From assembly GCF_039724765.1 (NCBI RefSeq), contig NZ_CP155729.1, forward strand, positions 3,295,501-3,359,500: DNA of 64,000 nt, written 5' to 3'. The position numbers were made by a program, and so were the translations under genes. Below the pieces are notes generated by a model that saw only the letters and a list, made by a program, of their open reading frames with translations, had not been told where the DNA came from and made no database searches. The DNA comes from Sagittula stellata E-37 (lineage in GTDB: Bacteria > Pseudomonadota > Alphaproteobacteria > Rhodobacterales > Rhodobacteraceae). Below, piece by piece: positions 34,815-44,669 of this stretch; position 1 is the stretch's first letter; each line of letters begins with the position of its first letter.

Positions 34815-36068
34815 TTACCGCTCGACCAGCGCGACGCGGTTGTTGAACCAGTTCATGAAGGCCGACGTCAGCAGCGAGATCGTGAGGTACACGAGGATCA
34901 CCACCGCGATGATTTCGATCGCGCGGCCCACCTGGTTCAGGATCGTGCCCGCGAAGGCCGCGACCAGTTCCGGGTAGCCGATGGCGGCCGCCAGAGAGCT
35001 GTTCTTGGTCAGGTTCAGGTATTGCGAGGTCAACGGCGGCACGATCACCCGGAACGCCTGCGGCAGGACCACCTTGCGCATGGTCAGACCGTCCGGCAGA
35101 CCCAGCGCGCCCGCGGCCTCGGACTGGCCTTTGGGCACGGCCTGGATACCGGCGCGCACGATCTCGGCGATGAAGGCGGCAGTATAGGTGAAGAGCGCAA
35201 GGAAGAGCGCCACGAATTCAGGCGCGATGTAGCTGCCGACGCCCTTCTCGAACCCCTGCCGGAAGATCGGCCCTTCGGTCACGTAGTTCGGCCACTCTAT
35301 GGTGATCGGACGTCCGGTGATCAGGTAGACCAGCGTCGGAAGAACGACGATCATGCCCAGCGACACGAGGAAGACCGGCGACGGCTGGCCCGTCTTGTCC
35401 TGCCTCTTCTTCGCCCACCGGGCATAGGCCCAGGCCCCGATACAGGCGATGATGAAAGCCGCCAGAGTGAAGCCAAAGCCATCCTCGACGATGGGGAACG
35501 GCCCGTACATGCCCTTGGCGTCGAACTGTAGCAGGCCGGGAATGAGCGTGGTATAGACCCCGCGTTCCGACGGCGCCACGATCCGCATCACCGCAGTCCA
35601 GAAGAAGATCTGGAGCAGCAGGGGCACGTTGCGCAGAAGCTCGACGTAGATGGTCGCAAATCCACGCAGCACGAAGTTGCTGGACAGACGGAAGATCCCC
35701 AGCAGGAAGCCCCAGATCGTGGCAAAGAAAATGCCGGCGATCGCCACGATAAGCGTGTTGGCGATGGACAGGAGAAACACGTCGAAAATCGTGCTCTGCC
35801 CCGGTTGGTAATCCAGAAGCCACGTCCCGAAGGTCGTCAAGATCTGGATGTCAGACGGCCTGTCGAAAAAGTCGAAGCCGAATTCCTTGTTCTGATCGGC
35901 CAAGTTCTGCGCGGCGTTCTGAAGCGCAAGCCAGATCAGCCCGATAATGATGAGGGCAAGTACGCCCTGGAAGAAAAGCGATCGCGCGCGGCTGTCGAAA
36001 ACCAGTGCCGCAAGACCTGTGCGTTCTTCTGTCCCTTGCTGGCCGTCGCTGTCGGTCACAGATGTCAT
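34815..36068 (-). CDS. aapQ: General L-amino acid ABC transporter permease AapQ/BztB
   Basis: The 417-residue inner-membrane protein has the Aap-type long N-terminal half (ALQNAAQNLADQNKEFGFDF, DIQILTTFGTWLLDYQPGQS) and a core with LLRNVPLLLQIFFWTAVMR and the EAA-type loop SEAAGALGLPDGLTMRKVVL. GGGGAA precedes the ATG. Two hairpins separate it from aapJ. Confidence 0.93.
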   Translation of the reverse strand: MTSVTDSDGQQGTEERTGLAALVFDSRARSLFFQGVLALIIIGLIWLALQNAAQNLADQNKEFGFDFFDRPSDIQILTTFGTWLLDYQPGQSTIFDVFLLSIANTLIVAIAGIFFATIWGFLLGIFRLSSNFVLRGFATIYVELLRNVPLLLQIFFWTAVMRIVAPSERGVYTTLIPGLLQFDAKGMYGPFPIVEDGFGFTLAAFIIACIGAWAYARWAKKRQDKTGQPSPVFLVSLGMIVVLPTLVYLITGRPITIEWPNYVTEGPIFRQGFEKGVGSYIAPEFVALFLALFTYTAAFIAEIVRAGIQAVPKGQSEAAGALGLPDGLTMRKVVLPQAFRVIVPPLTSQYLNLTKNSSLAAAIGYPELVAAFAGTILNQVGRAIEIIAVVILVYLTISLLTSAFMNWFNNRVALVER

Positions 36069-36092
36069 GGATGTTCCCCGCTTGTTTTATTG

Positions 36093-36127
36093 GAAAAGGG
36101 GCAGAGGCATGCCTCCGCCCCTTTCCG
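36093..36127. promoter_or_regulatory. Intercistronic hairpin between aapJ and aapQ (first)
   Basis: GGAAAAGGGGCAGAGGCA pairs with TGCCTCCGCCCCTTTCC with one mismatch-type position, giving a stem of about 17 bp without a T-run after it on the minus strand. It lies between the binding-protein gene and the first permease gene, the position where stems protect or partly terminate binding-protein mRNA. Confidence 0.65.
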
Positions 36128-36154
36128 TTCTTGATGGGTCGCGGTTCGGTTCAG

Positions 36155-36174
36155 GCCGGTCGGTGGACCGGCCG
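36155..36174. promoter_or_regulatory. Intercistronic hairpin between aapJ and aapQ (second)
   Basis: GGCCGGTC and GACCGGCC form an 8-bp stem with a 4-base loop, 15 bases past the aapJ stop codon. With the neighbouring stem it makes a double barrier between aapJ and aapQ. Confidence 0.6.
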
Positions 36175-36188
36175 TTCACGTCGTCCGA

Positions 36189-37202
36189 TCAGCGGATCGG
36201 CGGGGCGTACATGAAGCCGCCTTTGTTCCACAGGTTGTTTACGCCGCGCTCCAGCTTCAGCGGAGTATCGGGGCCGACGTTGCGATCGTACATCTCGCCA
36301 TAGTTGCCGACCTGCTTGACCGCCTGGTAGACGAAGTCCGCACCCAGACCCAGCGGCGCGCCGTAGTCGTTGTCGCCAGCGCCGAGGATACGCTGCACGG
36401 AGGGGTTTTCGGACTCGAGCATCTCATCGACGTTCTCGGACGTGATGCCGTACTCTTCAGCTTCGATCACGCCGTTGAGCACCCACTTGGCGACCTTCAT
36501 CCACTGTTCGTCGCCGGCGCGGACGGACGGCCCGAGCGGCTCTTTGGAGATGGTTTCCGGCAGAACGACGTGCGCATCCGGATCCGCCAGCTTCAGACGC
36601 TCTGCGGCCACACCCGAACGGTCGGTGGTGAAGACGTCGCAACGGCCTGCGCCATACGCCGCGATCACCTCGTCCGAGTTCTCCAGCGCGACGAGTTCGA
36701 AGGACATGTCGTGCTGGGTGAAGTAGTCGGTGATGTTCAGCTCGGTGGTGGTGCCGGTGTTGGTGCAGATGGTCGCGCCATCCAGCTCGAGCGCCGACGT
36801 GATGCCCAGACCGGCCGGAACCATCATGCCCTGGCCGTCGTAGTAGTTCACACCGACGAAGGTGATCCCGAGGTCTGTGTCACGGGTGATGGTCCAGGTG
36901 GTGTTGCGCGAGAGCACGTCGATCTCGCCTGACGACAGCGCGGTAAAGCGGTCCTTCGCGGAGAGGGAGACGTACTCGACGGCATCCGCATCGCCAAGAA
37001 CGGCAGCGGCCAGGGCCCTGCAGTAATCGACGTCGATACCCGTCCATTCGCCCGCGTCGTTGGTGGCGGAAAAGCCCGGGAGGCCCTGGCTCACACCGCA
37101 TTTCAGTGAGCCTGCTGCCTTCACATCGTCGAGCGTGGCAGCGCCGGCTGCACCGGCGGCCATGGCTGCTGCGACAGCGACGGTCATCAGTTTGGTTTTC
37201 AT
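36189..37202 (-). CDS. aapJ: General L-amino acid ABC transporter binding protein AapJ/BztA
   Basis: The 337-residue periplasmic protein has a Sec signal (MKTKLMTVAVAAAMAAGAAG, cut after AGAA), then TLDDVKAAGSLKCGVSQGLP, the standard AapJ start. The family segments DRFTALSSGEIDVLSRNTTW and RLKLADPDAHVVLPE follow. The ATG at 37202 has GAGGA upstream, and the longer frame to 37457 is rejected. It is the first gene of the operon. Confidence 0.94.
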   Translation of the reverse strand: MKTKLMTVAVAAAMAAGAAGAATLDDVKAAGSLKCGVSQGLPGFSATNDAGEWTGIDVDYCRALAAAVLGDADAVEYVSLSAKDRFTALSSGEIDVLSRNTTWTITRDTDLGITFVGVNYYDGQGMMVPAGLGITSALELDGATICTNTGTTTELNITDYFTQHDMSFELVALENSDEVIAAYGAGRCDVFTTDRSGVAAERLKLADPDAHVVLPETISKEPLGPSVRAGDEQWMKVAKWVLNGVIEAEEYGITSENVDEMLESENPSVQRILGAGDNDYGAPLGLGADFVYQAVKQVGNYGEMYDRNVGPDTPLKLERGVNNLWNKGGFMYAPPIR

Positions 37203-37703
37203 GTGGTCCTCGCTTGTTGGATTTTCGATGCATGCCCCGTTAACCGGGGATCGGTTCTTGAAGGTTGTCCTTTGTCCCCGTTTCCGGCTGCCGCACGCCG
37301 ACATGCCGCAAGGCACAAGGCGACTTGCGACACGGCCCGCGCATGGCGGTTTGGAAGCGGAGTTTCGATCTGCATCAATAAGATCGGTAAACCATTTGAC
37401 CGCCGGGTGTAAATTGCAACTTGTTTCAGCGCATCCCACGCTAACAGCCGAACGCATCCGGGGAACAAAGAAATCGGCTGCAACCCACTGAGTTAAAATG
37501 AGAAACCCAAATTCACGGCAAAGAGCTTGTCATTCCGGCATGTTTTTTGGCGGAAGTATATGATCATTTTTTCAGCACGGAGCCATATTCGCAGAATTTA
37601 ACAGTGAACTATTAAACCCCATTGCCGTTGCAAATGCAGAAATCGAAACCGCAATGAGACGAACGGATTCGAGCGCCAGAATACCGACGTCAACGGCGCG
37701 TTT
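37203..37703. other. Gap upstream of aapJ, AT-rich in its right half
   Basis: No gene is supported. The stretch 37480-37650 is clearly AT-rich compared with the surroundings and probably holds regulatory sequence for aapJ. No specific operator or sigma-54 element could be assigned by eye. Confidence 0.5.
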
Positions 37704-38825
37704 TCAAACCGCGGATCCAAGCACGGAAACCAGTTGTGCCACAGTCAGTTGCACCGGGTTTCCTTTCATCGAAGAGGACTCCATGGATTCTTTGGCCACC
37801 GTCTCCGCGTCGAAAGAGCCGAGGCCGGGAAACGCCGCCCCGTTTGTCAGGGCGCTCAGGAGGTCCGCAGCCGTTTCGCCCGGGTGTGCCATGCCTTCAG
37901 ATACCATCTCGTCGACCTCGCCGAACCGCTTGGTGTCACGTCCGGCTGCCGCGCAGGCCTGTCGGTTGACCTTTAGAACCTCGGGTAGAAGACGTGCGCA
38001 GATCGCCCCGTGCGGCGCCTTGGTATGTCCGCCCAGCACCCCCGCAAGGCCATGCACCGCGCCCAGCCCCGCGTTGGCGAGCGCAATGCCGCTGAGGTGA
38101 GCGGCGACCAGCATCGTCTGCCGCGCCTCAAGATCCTCTCCCTTCGACAGGCGGAACAATGCCTTTGCCGCCAGGGGGATGGCTGCGCGGCACAGGGCGT
38201 CGGTCTCGGGATTTGCCTTGACGGAAAGGTATGCCTCGATCAGCTGGGTCAGCGCGTCCATGCCTGTGCTCAGCGTGACCGGCCAGGGTGCCCCGTCCGT
38301 CAGCTCCGCGTCGAGCACCGCCAGACCCGGCACCATGCGCGGATCGCGGAGGCTGACCTTGCGGCGGTGATCGGGCACGTCGATCACCGCGTTCTTCGTA
38401 GCCTCGGCGCCGGTGCCCGCCGTGGTCGGCACGGCGATCAACGGCAAGGGAGGTGCGGCCAGCGGCTGCCCGGCCCCCACGACTTCGAGGTGGTCGAGAA
38501 CCCCACCCGGCGCGGGCACCAGCGCCGCCAGCGCCTTGCCCAGGTCGATCACCGACCCGCCGCCGATGGCCAAGACGATGCCCGCCCCGCTGTCGCGCAG
38601 TTCGGCGATCAGCGTCTCGACATGTGGCAACGACGGTTCGCCAGCGGCGATCACCGGCACGACGGGCCGGCCCGCCGCCATCAATTCGGAAACCAAAGTA
38701 TCGACCCAAGGGACGGAGCGGCCGCGCACGACGATGACGGCGCCCCTCAGCGGTGTGACGGCTTCGAGAACCGCGCTGCGGCTGCCACGGCCCGAGACGG
38801 TTCTCGCCGGGACGGTCAGGCTCAA
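37704..38825 (-). CDS. Iron-containing (group III) alcohol dehydrogenase family protein
   Basis: The 373-residue protein has the NAD-binding [12 protein letters not shown] near residue 95, [17 protein letters not shown] near 135 and the metal-ligand region [16 protein letters not shown] near 195. The [16 protein letters not shown] segment near residue 265 carries two further ligand histidines. The family includes glycerol, 1,3-propanediol and lactaldehyde dehydrogenases and maleylacetate reductases. It overlaps glpK by four bases (ATGA), so it is co-translated with glycerol kinase and could oxidise a polyol or alcohol in the same pathway. The substrate is not certain. Confidence 0.82.
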   Translation of the reverse strand: MSLTVPARTVSGRGSRSAVLEAVTPLRGAVIVVRGRSVPWVDTLVSELMAAGRPVVPVIAAGEPSLPHVETLIAELRDSGAGIVLAIGGGSVIDLGKALAALVPAPGGVLDHLEVVGAGQPLAAPPLPLIAVPTTAGTGAEATKNAVIDVPDHRRKVSLRDPRMVPGLAVLDAELTDGAPWPVTLSTGMDALTQLIEAYLSVKANPETDALCRAAIPLAAKALFRLSKGEDLEARQTMLVAAHLSGIALANAGLGAVHGLAGVLGGHTKAPHGAICARLLPEVLKVNRQACAAAGRDTKRFGEVDEMVSEGMAHPGETAADLLSALTNGAAFPGLGSFDAETVAKESMESSSMKGNPVQLTVAQLVSVLGSAV

Positions 38826-40312
38826 GACGCGAAGCCGATGGTGGCCTCCACCGCCCTCTTCCAGGCCGCGTAGCTGGCGCTGCGGCGGTCTTCGGGCATG
38901 TCGGGTTCAAATCGTTTTTCCGCGCTCCAGCCCTTTGCGAAGCTTTCCATGTCGGGCAGGATGCCCACCGCGGTCCCGGCCAGCCACGCAGCTCCGGTGG
39001 CCGTCGTTTCCAGCACCGGAGGCCGCTCCACTGGCGCGTCTATGATGTCGGACAGAAACTGCATGGCATAATCCGAAGCGCTCATGCCGCCGTCGATCCG
39101 AAGCGCGGTGTCGCCGCCGCCGGACCAGTCGGCCTGCATCGCCTCAAGCAGGTCGCGCGTCTGGAAACCCACCGATTGCAGGGCGGCGCGGGCAAACTCC
39201 TCCGGCCCCGAATTGCGCGTCAGCCCGAACACGGCACCCCGGCACTCGGCGTTCCAGTAGGGCGCGCCCAGACCGGTGAAGGCGGGCACGAGGATGACCT
39301 CCTGCGCATCGTCCGCGCGCTCGGCCAGCGGCTGCGTCTCGGCGGCGTTGCGCACGATCTTCAACCCGTCGCGCAGCCACTGCACCACCGCCCCGGCTAT
39401 GAAGATCGACCCTTCCAGCGCGTAGGTGGGCTTTCCGTCCAGCTGGTAGGCAATGGTCGTCAGAAGGCGGTTGTTCGAGCGGACGGGCTCGTTCCCGGTG
39501 TTCAGCAGCGCAAAGCAGCCGGTGCCGTAGGTCGACTTCAGCATCCCCGGCTTGAAACACGCCTGTCCGATGGTCGCGGCCTGCTGATCGCCGGCGATGC
39601 CACGGATCGGGATCGGCTGGCCAAACAGGTCGGCGCGGGTCTCGCCGAAGTCGGCGGCACAGTCGCGCACTTCCGGAAGCATGGACATCGGAATGCCCAG
39701 CTTGTCGCAGATCGTCTTCGACCAGCGGCCCTTGCGAATGTCGTAAAGCATGGTCCGCGCCGCATTGGTCGCGTCGGTCAGGTGCTCTGCCCCGCCGGTC
39801 AGGTGCCAGACCAGCCAGCTATCGACCGTACCGAAGACCAGTTCGCCCGCCTCTGCCCGTTCGCGCGCGCCGTCCACGTTGTCCAGCAGCCAGGCCAGTT
39901 TCGTTCCGGAGAAATACGGATCGAGCAGCAGCCCGGTCCGGTCGGTCACCACCTCCTCGAAGCCCTCGGCCTTCAATCCCTTGCAGAACTCGGACGTGCG
40001 GCGGTCCTGCCAGACGATGGCGTTGTGGATGGGCTTGCCGGTCTTTCGGTCCCAGACCAGCGTGGTTTCGCGCTGGTTGGTGATGCCTATGGCCGCGATG
40101 TCCCCGGCGCGCACCCCGGCCTTCTCCATCACGCCGCGACAGGTAGCGGCTGTCGTCGTCCAGAGGTCGGAGCAGTCATGCTCCACCCAGCCGGACGCGG
40201 GGTAGTGCTGTTCGAATTCCTCCTGCGACGTCGCCACGATCTTCAGATCGGTGTCGAAAAGGATCGAGCGCGTGGACGTGGTGCCTTGGTCGATGGCCAG
40301 GATGAGGGTCAT
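38822..40312 (-). CDS. glpK: Glycerol kinase GlpK
   Basis: GlpK phosphorylates glycerol to glycerol 3-phosphate in the cytoplasm. The 496-residue protein starts [20 protein letters not shown] and has [20 protein letters not shown] near residue 80, [11 protein letters not shown] near 165, [20 protein letters not shown] near 245 and [13 protein letters not shown] near 405, all diagnostic of glycerol kinase within the FGGY family. No glycerol facilitator or glpD lies in the window. The gene overlaps the alcohol dehydrogenase downstream of it. Confidence 0.94.
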   Translation of the reverse strand: MTLILAIDQGTTSTRSILFDTDLKIVATSQEEFEQHYPASGWVEHDCSDLWTTTAATCRGVMEKAGVRAGDIAAIGITNQRETTLVWDRKTGKPIHNAIVWQDRRTSEFCKGLKAEGFEEVVTDRTGLLLDPYFSGTKLAWLLDNVDGARERAEAGELVFGTVDSWLVWHLTGGAEHLTDATNAARTMLYDIRKGRWSKTICDKLGIPMSMLPEVRDCAADFGETRADLFGQPIPIRGIAGDQQAATIGQACFKPGMLKSTYGTGCFALLNTGNEPVRSNNRLLTTIAYQLDGKPTYALEGSIFIAGAVVQWLRDGLKIVRNAAETQPLAERADDAQEVILVPAFTGLGAPYWNAECRGAVFGLTRNSGPEEFARAALQSVGFQTRDLLEAMQADWSGGGDTALRIDGGMSASDYAMQFLSDIIDAPVERPPVLETTATGAAWLAGTAVGILPDMESFAKGWSAEKRFEPDMPEDRRSASYAAWKRAVEATIGFAS

Positions 40313-40581
40313 GGAACCTCGCTGTTCGTTGGGGCGGGTCGGCCGTGGCCTTTCCCGTCATTGCCGCCAGAAGACAGGCCTTGGCCGCGGAAATCAAGGG
40401 AGGCGGGCTGGAACGCTTCCCCTCTCCATTCCTGCCGGGTGCGCCTTGACCGCTTTGGCCTCGGAGAACAGACGCACGGGTCGCTCCGGTAGTTTGCAGT
40501 TTCGTTGTCCGGGATGGCGCCTGTAAGGCAATGCTGCGCACCGTCCCCAACGACCGGAGCTGACCGGGCCGTCGCCGGGCG

Positions 40582-41100
40582 TTACAGACTCATGTACATG
40601 TAGGTCGTCGGGTGAAGCGCCGCGCCATCGGGATCGGAGGCGAAGTCGGGGATGACGCCGGCCACCTCGAACCCGACCGAAGCATAAAGCGGCTCTGCCC
40701 TGTCGCCGGTCCGTGTGTCCAGCGTCACAAGTGTCTTTTGCCTCGCCCGGGCTTCGTCCAGCGCCGCCTGCATGAGCGCACGCCCGATGCCCTGGCGTCT
40801 GCTGTCGGGATGCACGATCATCTTGGCGATCTCCGCCCTGTGGGCCTGGTTGGGAGGCATGGCGATCAAGAGCTGGACGGTGCCCACGACATGGCCGCCA
40901 ACCAGCGCACCGAACAGGACGCGCCCTCCGGCGGTGACGTCAGGGAAGACAGCGGTCTCGAACCAGCGCGCGCCCTCCTCCACCGTGAAAGGCTGCATGA
41001 AGCTGATGGCCGCTCCGTCGGTGACGCTGTCCGCCAGCACGCGCCCCAGCGCCCGGGCATACCTGTCCTTTTCCGATATCTTGACGATCTCCAGTGTCAC
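40582..41100 (-). CDS. GNAT-family N-acetyltransferase
   Basis: The 172-residue protein starts at a GTG with AAGGTAGGA upstream. The acetyl-CoA loop is VHPDSRRQGIGRALMQAALD near residue 97, followed by TLVTLDTRTGDRAEPLYASV, where the tyrosine is typical for the family. It follows the XRE/cupin regulator by seven bases and probably forms an operon with it. The pairing suggests detoxification of an amine sensed by the regulator, but no substrate can be named. Confidence 0.82.
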   Translation of the reverse strand: MTLEIVKISEKDRYARALGRVLADSVTDGAAISFMQPFTVEEGARWFETAVFPDVTAGGRVLFGALVGGHVVGTVQLLIAMPPNQAHRAEIAKMIVHPDSRRQGIGRALMQAALDEARARQKTLVTLDTRTGDRAEPLYASVGFEVAGVIPDFASDPDGAALHPTTYMYMSL

Positions 41101-41107
41101 GCGCGTC

Positions 41108-41668
41108 CTACCTTATGCAAAGGAAGTACCGGGCGCCGTCGCCCCCGGCTTCGAATAGCGTCGCGCCGTACAGCGCGTACCGCAGACAGTCCTTCGGGCG
41201 CAGATCGTGCACGTCCTCGCCGACCGTCAATCTCAGGCGCCCGTCGAGCAGCACAAGATGATGTTCCTGTCCCGCCACCGACGGACTGTCGTAAGAGATC
41301 CGCGCGGACGGGCGCAGCGTGCCTTCGATCACCTCGAAGCTGAGCGTGCCGGTGCGCGGAGACACGACCCGGCGGGTGAACCCGGCCTCCTCGTCCGTCC
41401 AGACCGTCTGCATGTCTCCGCTGATGAGCGGCACGAAGACATCGTCAAGCGGCGCGATCAGTCTGGAGATCGGGACCGCGAAAGCGGTGGCCAGCTTGCC
41501 AAGCGTCTCGGCGGTCGGACTGGCCTCGGCTTTCTCGATCCGCGACAGAGTGGCCCGGCTGACGCCCGACCGCGCTTCGAGGTCGTTCAGCGTCATCCCT
41601 CGGTCGACCCGAAAGGACCTGAGATGCGAGGCAAGGCTCAACGCGTCGGACTGCACAGAGATTCCCAT
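41108..41668 (-). CDS. XRE-family regulator with C-terminal cupin sensor domain
   Basis: The protein of about 186 residues has an XRE helix-turn-helix near residues 15-60 (RSFRVDRGMTLNDLEARSGV, SRATLSRIEKAEASPTAETL) and a C-terminal single cupin (EHHLVLLDGRLRLTVGEDVH). The ATG at 41668 is chosen; a TTG at 41686 gives six more residues. No Shine-Dalgarno box is seen, because the space is taken by an inverted repeat that may be its own operator. It precedes the acetyltransferase gene by seven bases. Confidence 0.82.
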   Translation of the reverse strand: MGISVQSDALSLASHLRSFRVDRGMTLNDLEARSGVSRATLSRIEKAEASPTAETLGKLATAFAVPISRLIAPLDDVFVPLISGDMQTVWTDEEAGFTRRVVSPRTGTLSFEVIEGTLRPSARISYDSPSVAGQEHHLVLLDGRLRLTVGEDVHDLRPKDCLRYALYGATLFEAGGDGARYFLCIR

Positions 41669-41687
41669 ATTTGGGATTATTCCCAAA
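41663..41687. promoter_or_regulatory. Inverted repeats over the XRE gene start (putative autoregulatory operator)
   Basis: TTTGGGATTATTCCCAAA (41670-41687) is a palindrome with 7-bp arms and a 4-base centre. A third half site, TCCCA at 41663-41667, pairs with the TGGGA at 41672-41676. The array covers the ATG and the place of the ribosome-binding site, so binding would block the gene's own expression. The mRNA might be leaderless. Confidence 0.55.
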
Positions 41688-41689
41688 AT

Positions 41690-42201
41690 TGGTCACTTCG
41701 TCAATTACGATATCGCAGAGCGCGGAAGTCAGGTTCGCCGCCGCGTCAACAAACCGGGCCGCGGTTCCAACCTTCTGGAAGATACGCGGGCAAGAAACCC
41801 GCCAACCGGCCCCACCCAGAGCCCGATGCCCGGGAACGGAGGATTTCCTGCCTATTGAACGGGCACGCACGTGGGTGTTCCCTCCAATCGGCCCGCGCCA
41901 AAAAAAACCTTCGCGCTGTGGGTTCAGTTATCGCCTCGGTCGGGTAATCTGGGGGGCGCACGGCAGGAAGCCAACGGCGGGACGCGGGTCCCACGGGCAA
42001 CAGGCCATCTTGCAGCGGTGACACGTGCGCGGCTCGCCCTTTCGGCTCCGGCCTTGCGCCACGCAGCGAAGGCGTGAACGCGCTTTCGGCACCGCATCAC
42101 AGCGAAGAGGCCGATCAAGGCCGACGATGAAACGAGCCGGTCCCGGCAGGGCCGGCGACAGGGTGCCCGCACAGCACCCTTAAGAGAGGCGAAACCGCAC
42201 C
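41690..42201. other. Gap between the XRE gene and the aminotransferase
   Basis: About 500 bp without a supported gene; the small open frames here have no family marks. It should contain the divergent promoters of the XRE and aminotransferase genes. GAGAGGCGA precedes the aminotransferase ATG. Confidence 0.45.
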
Positions 42202-43623
42202 ATGGAAACACTGGCCGAATCCCATCGCGAAACGAACACCTCAGCGGCGGCACCGGCACAGACGGCGTCGCAGGCTGACGCCCGTCACGTCCTGCACCCC
42301 TGGGCCGATCTGAGCGGGCTGGGCGAACAGACCTCGCTGATTATCAGCCAGGCGAAGGGCGTGCGCGTCCGCGACAGTGCAGGCAAGACCTACCTCGACG
42401 CGATCGGCGGTATGTGGTGCATGACACTGGGCTACGGGCGCGAGGAACTGGCCGAGGCGATGGCCGACCAGGCCCGCCGCATGGCCTACTACACCCCCTT
42501 CGGCGATCTTTCTAGCGAACCCGCCGCGCGTCTGGCAGAGCGTCTCTCGCAGCTTGCGCCCGGCGACCTGAACCGCGTGCACTTCACCACCTGCGGTTCC
42601 ACCGCGGTGGAGTCGGCAATTCGCATCGCCCATTACCATTTCGCGGCGCAGGGCAAGCCCGCAAAGCGGCACGTGCTGTCCCGCATAAATGCCTATCACG
42701 GCGGCACCTACCTGACGCAATCGCTGTCGGGCAAGGACGCCGACCGCACGCTCTTCCAGTACGAGGCCGACTTCGTGCATCACCTGTCGAGCCCCGGCCA
42801 CGATCCCGACCGCTCCAACGTGTCGGCGGCCGAGAAACTTCAGACGCTCCTCGAAGAGATGGAGACAGAGATCCTCAGGATCGGTGCTGACAACATCGCC
42901 TGTTTCATCGCCGAACCGATCCTCGCTTCGGGTGGCGTTCTGACGCCGCCGGAGGGCTACCAGAAAGCCACCTTCGAGATGTGTCGGAAACACGACATCC
43001 TCTATATCTCGGACGAGGTGGTGACCGGCTTCGGGCGACTGGGTCACTTCTTCGCGTCGGAGGCCCGCTTCGGCATCCAGCCCGACATGATCATCACCGC
43101 GAAGGGCCTGACCTCGGGCTACCAGCCGCTTGGCGCCGTCATGATTTCGGACCGGATCACCGACGCGCTGGCCAAAGCCGCACCGAAGGACAAGCCGGTC
43201 TTTTCCAACGGGTTCACCTATTCCGGCCACCCCGTCGCCTGCGCCGTGGCACTCGCCAATATCGAAATCATGGAACAGGAAGACATCTGCGGGCATGTCC
43301 GGGACGTGGGGCCGTACTTCATCGAGCGCCTGCGCGAACTGCGTGACAACCCCATCGTCTACACGGTGCGTGGCGATCACCTGATGGCCTGCGTCGAATG
43401 CTGGACCGGGCAAGACGCAGGGCCCAACGCCGCGAACATGGCCCTTGCCCAGAAGGTCGATGCCTATTGTCAGGACGCCGGTCTTCTGGTGCGCCCCTAC
43501 GAGAATCTGTGCATCATGTCGCCGCCGCTCATCATCGACCGCACCGACATCGACCGCATCGTCGCGACGCTTTCGGATGCGCTCGCAAAGGCGCAGGCCG
43601 ACCTCGCCGCGGGCAACATCTGA
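42202..43623 (+). CDS. Class-III aminotransferase (omega-amino acid/polyamine or taurine type)
   Basis: The 473-residue pyridoxal-phosphate enzyme starts with about 25 loose residues, then HPWADLSGLGEQTSLIISQA. Cofactor contacts are FTTCGSTAVESAIRIAHYHF near residue 130, NAYHGGTYLTQSLSG near 165, ISDEVVTGFGRLG near 265, and the Schiff-base lysine in MIITAKGLTSGYQPLGAVM near 300. It resembles omega-amino acid:pyruvate, putrescine and taurine aminotransferases, and the exact donor cannot be read. It stands alone; IS remains begin ten bases past its stop codon. Confidence 0.88.
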   Translation: METLAESHRETNTSAAAPAQTASQADARHVLHPWADLSGLGEQTSLIISQAKGVRVRDSAGKTYLDAIGGMWCMTLGYGREELAEAMADQARRMAYYTPFGDLSSEPAARLAERLSQLAPGDLNRVHFTTCGSTAVESAIRIAHYHFAAQGKPAKRHVLSRINAYHGGTYLTQSLSGKDADRTLFQYEADFVHHLSSPGHDPDRSNVSAAEKLQTLLEEMETEILRIGADNIACFIAEPILASGGVLTPPEGYQKATFEMCRKHDILYISDEVVTGFGRLGHFFASEARFGIQPDMIITAKGLTSGYQPLGAVMISDRITDALAKAAPKDKPVFSNGFTYSGHPVACAVALANIEIMEQEDICGHVRDVGPYFIERLRELRDNPIVYTVRGDHLMACVECWTGQDAGPNAANMALAQKVDAYCQDAGLLVRPYENLCIMSPPLIIDRTDIDRIVATLSDALAKAQADLAAGNI

Positions 43624-43632
43624 CACAGGCAC

Positions 43633-44320
43633 GGCGCTGTTGCACAAAACGGCTGATGGCCGCAGTTCCCCTTCTCCGGAAACGCTTATCCCGCAGCCAC
43701 GGTGACCGGGATGGCGATTGCGGTGAAGCGGTTCAGGACCGCCGCGCGAATCCGGACTTCGGCAACCTGGCGGTCGAAGTCCCGCGACATCGGCCGCTGG
43801 CCGAGCGGCTTCACGCAGTTCATTCATTGCCCGGCAGGGTGTTTTCTCAGGGAACATCCCGAGAGGGTTCGTCTCGCCCCCGCTCCGCCGGTGGTCCCCG
43901 CTCCAGTTCCGCCGGAGCGCACGGCCCAAGAGCTTCGATGTTCGTAGGATTTCGTTGCGTGCGCGGGCCCCTGCCGTGTCCGGCTTCAAGGGCCGGGCAT
44001 TCCGGCGGGGCGGAGTGAGGGCATGAACGCCATTGGTCCGAGAGAATGCCCGAACGCGGCTGCTCCGCGGGCCGCGATGGCGTCATGGCAGGCACGCGTG
44101 TCATATGCGCCGTCGGCCGTCACCTTGGCGATCTCCTCGTTCGCCGGGATCTGGCAGAGCGGGTCGGGCAGCATCGGCGCGTCCACTGCCCGGCAGGCGC
44201 ATGCGCAGCATGCTGCCGAGAGGGGCCGACAGTGCTGGAGGTGGTCTCGATAGCCCGGATCTCCAATGTTTCCTCGTCGACGGCCCTCTCGGGATCATGC
44301 GACGCAACACGCCTCAAACG
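43633..44320 (-). pseudogene. Decayed IS5-family transposase (remnant 1)
   Basis: Fragments of one minus-strand transposase are found in several frames. They are DEETLEIRAIE, then IPANEEIAKVTADGAYDTRA (44060-44180), then LGRALRRNWSGDHRRSGGET (about 43870-43930), and the C-terminal AAVLNRFTAIAIPVTVAAG ending at a stop at 43686-43688. The outer edge GGCGCTGTTGCACAAA (43633-43648) matches IS5-family terminal inverted repeats. Frameshifts and missing parts show that it is dead. Confidence 0.8.
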
Positions 44321-44395
44321 CCCTTGATTATATGGCTCATCCGAGCACTTCCGATCTCTTCCGGCTTCACTGCAAGAAAGTGTGTCACCTAACAC
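44316..44395 (+). repeat. ~80-bp mosaic-region repeat, copy 1
   Basis: The end reads GCTTCACTGCAAGAAAGTG and then TGTCACCTAACAC. The same sequence recurs inverted at 44885-44957 and in direct orientation at 49497-49571 and 52509-52599. Here it directly follows the IS5 remnant. Its origin is unknown. Confidence 0.85.
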
Positions 44396-44669
44396 GCGCC
44401 TCCGTCACCACGAGATCAACATGGTTGCTGATCTCGCGGCATCGCATGAGAGCCAATGATCGCTCAGCAGTCCTTAAGGAAATCTAAACCTCTTTTCGGC
44501 CGCCACATCCCGCGAAACCGAGGCGAGAAAACTGAAGGTTCGCCCGCATGTAACCAGCTTTGGTATCGTGGCCATCCTTGCCCTCACTGTACCAGTTGAC
44601 TGACCAGGCGCGGATTTCGGCCTCCCCGAAAACCAGTATCTTTTCTGTATCGGAAGGTTAGCCATGAAA
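44396..44669. other. Gap left of tRNA-Ser
   Basis: This 274-bp stretch lies between repeat copy 1 and the 3' end of tRNA-Ser. No gene, terminator or duplicate of the tRNA end was recognised. Confidence 0.4.
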
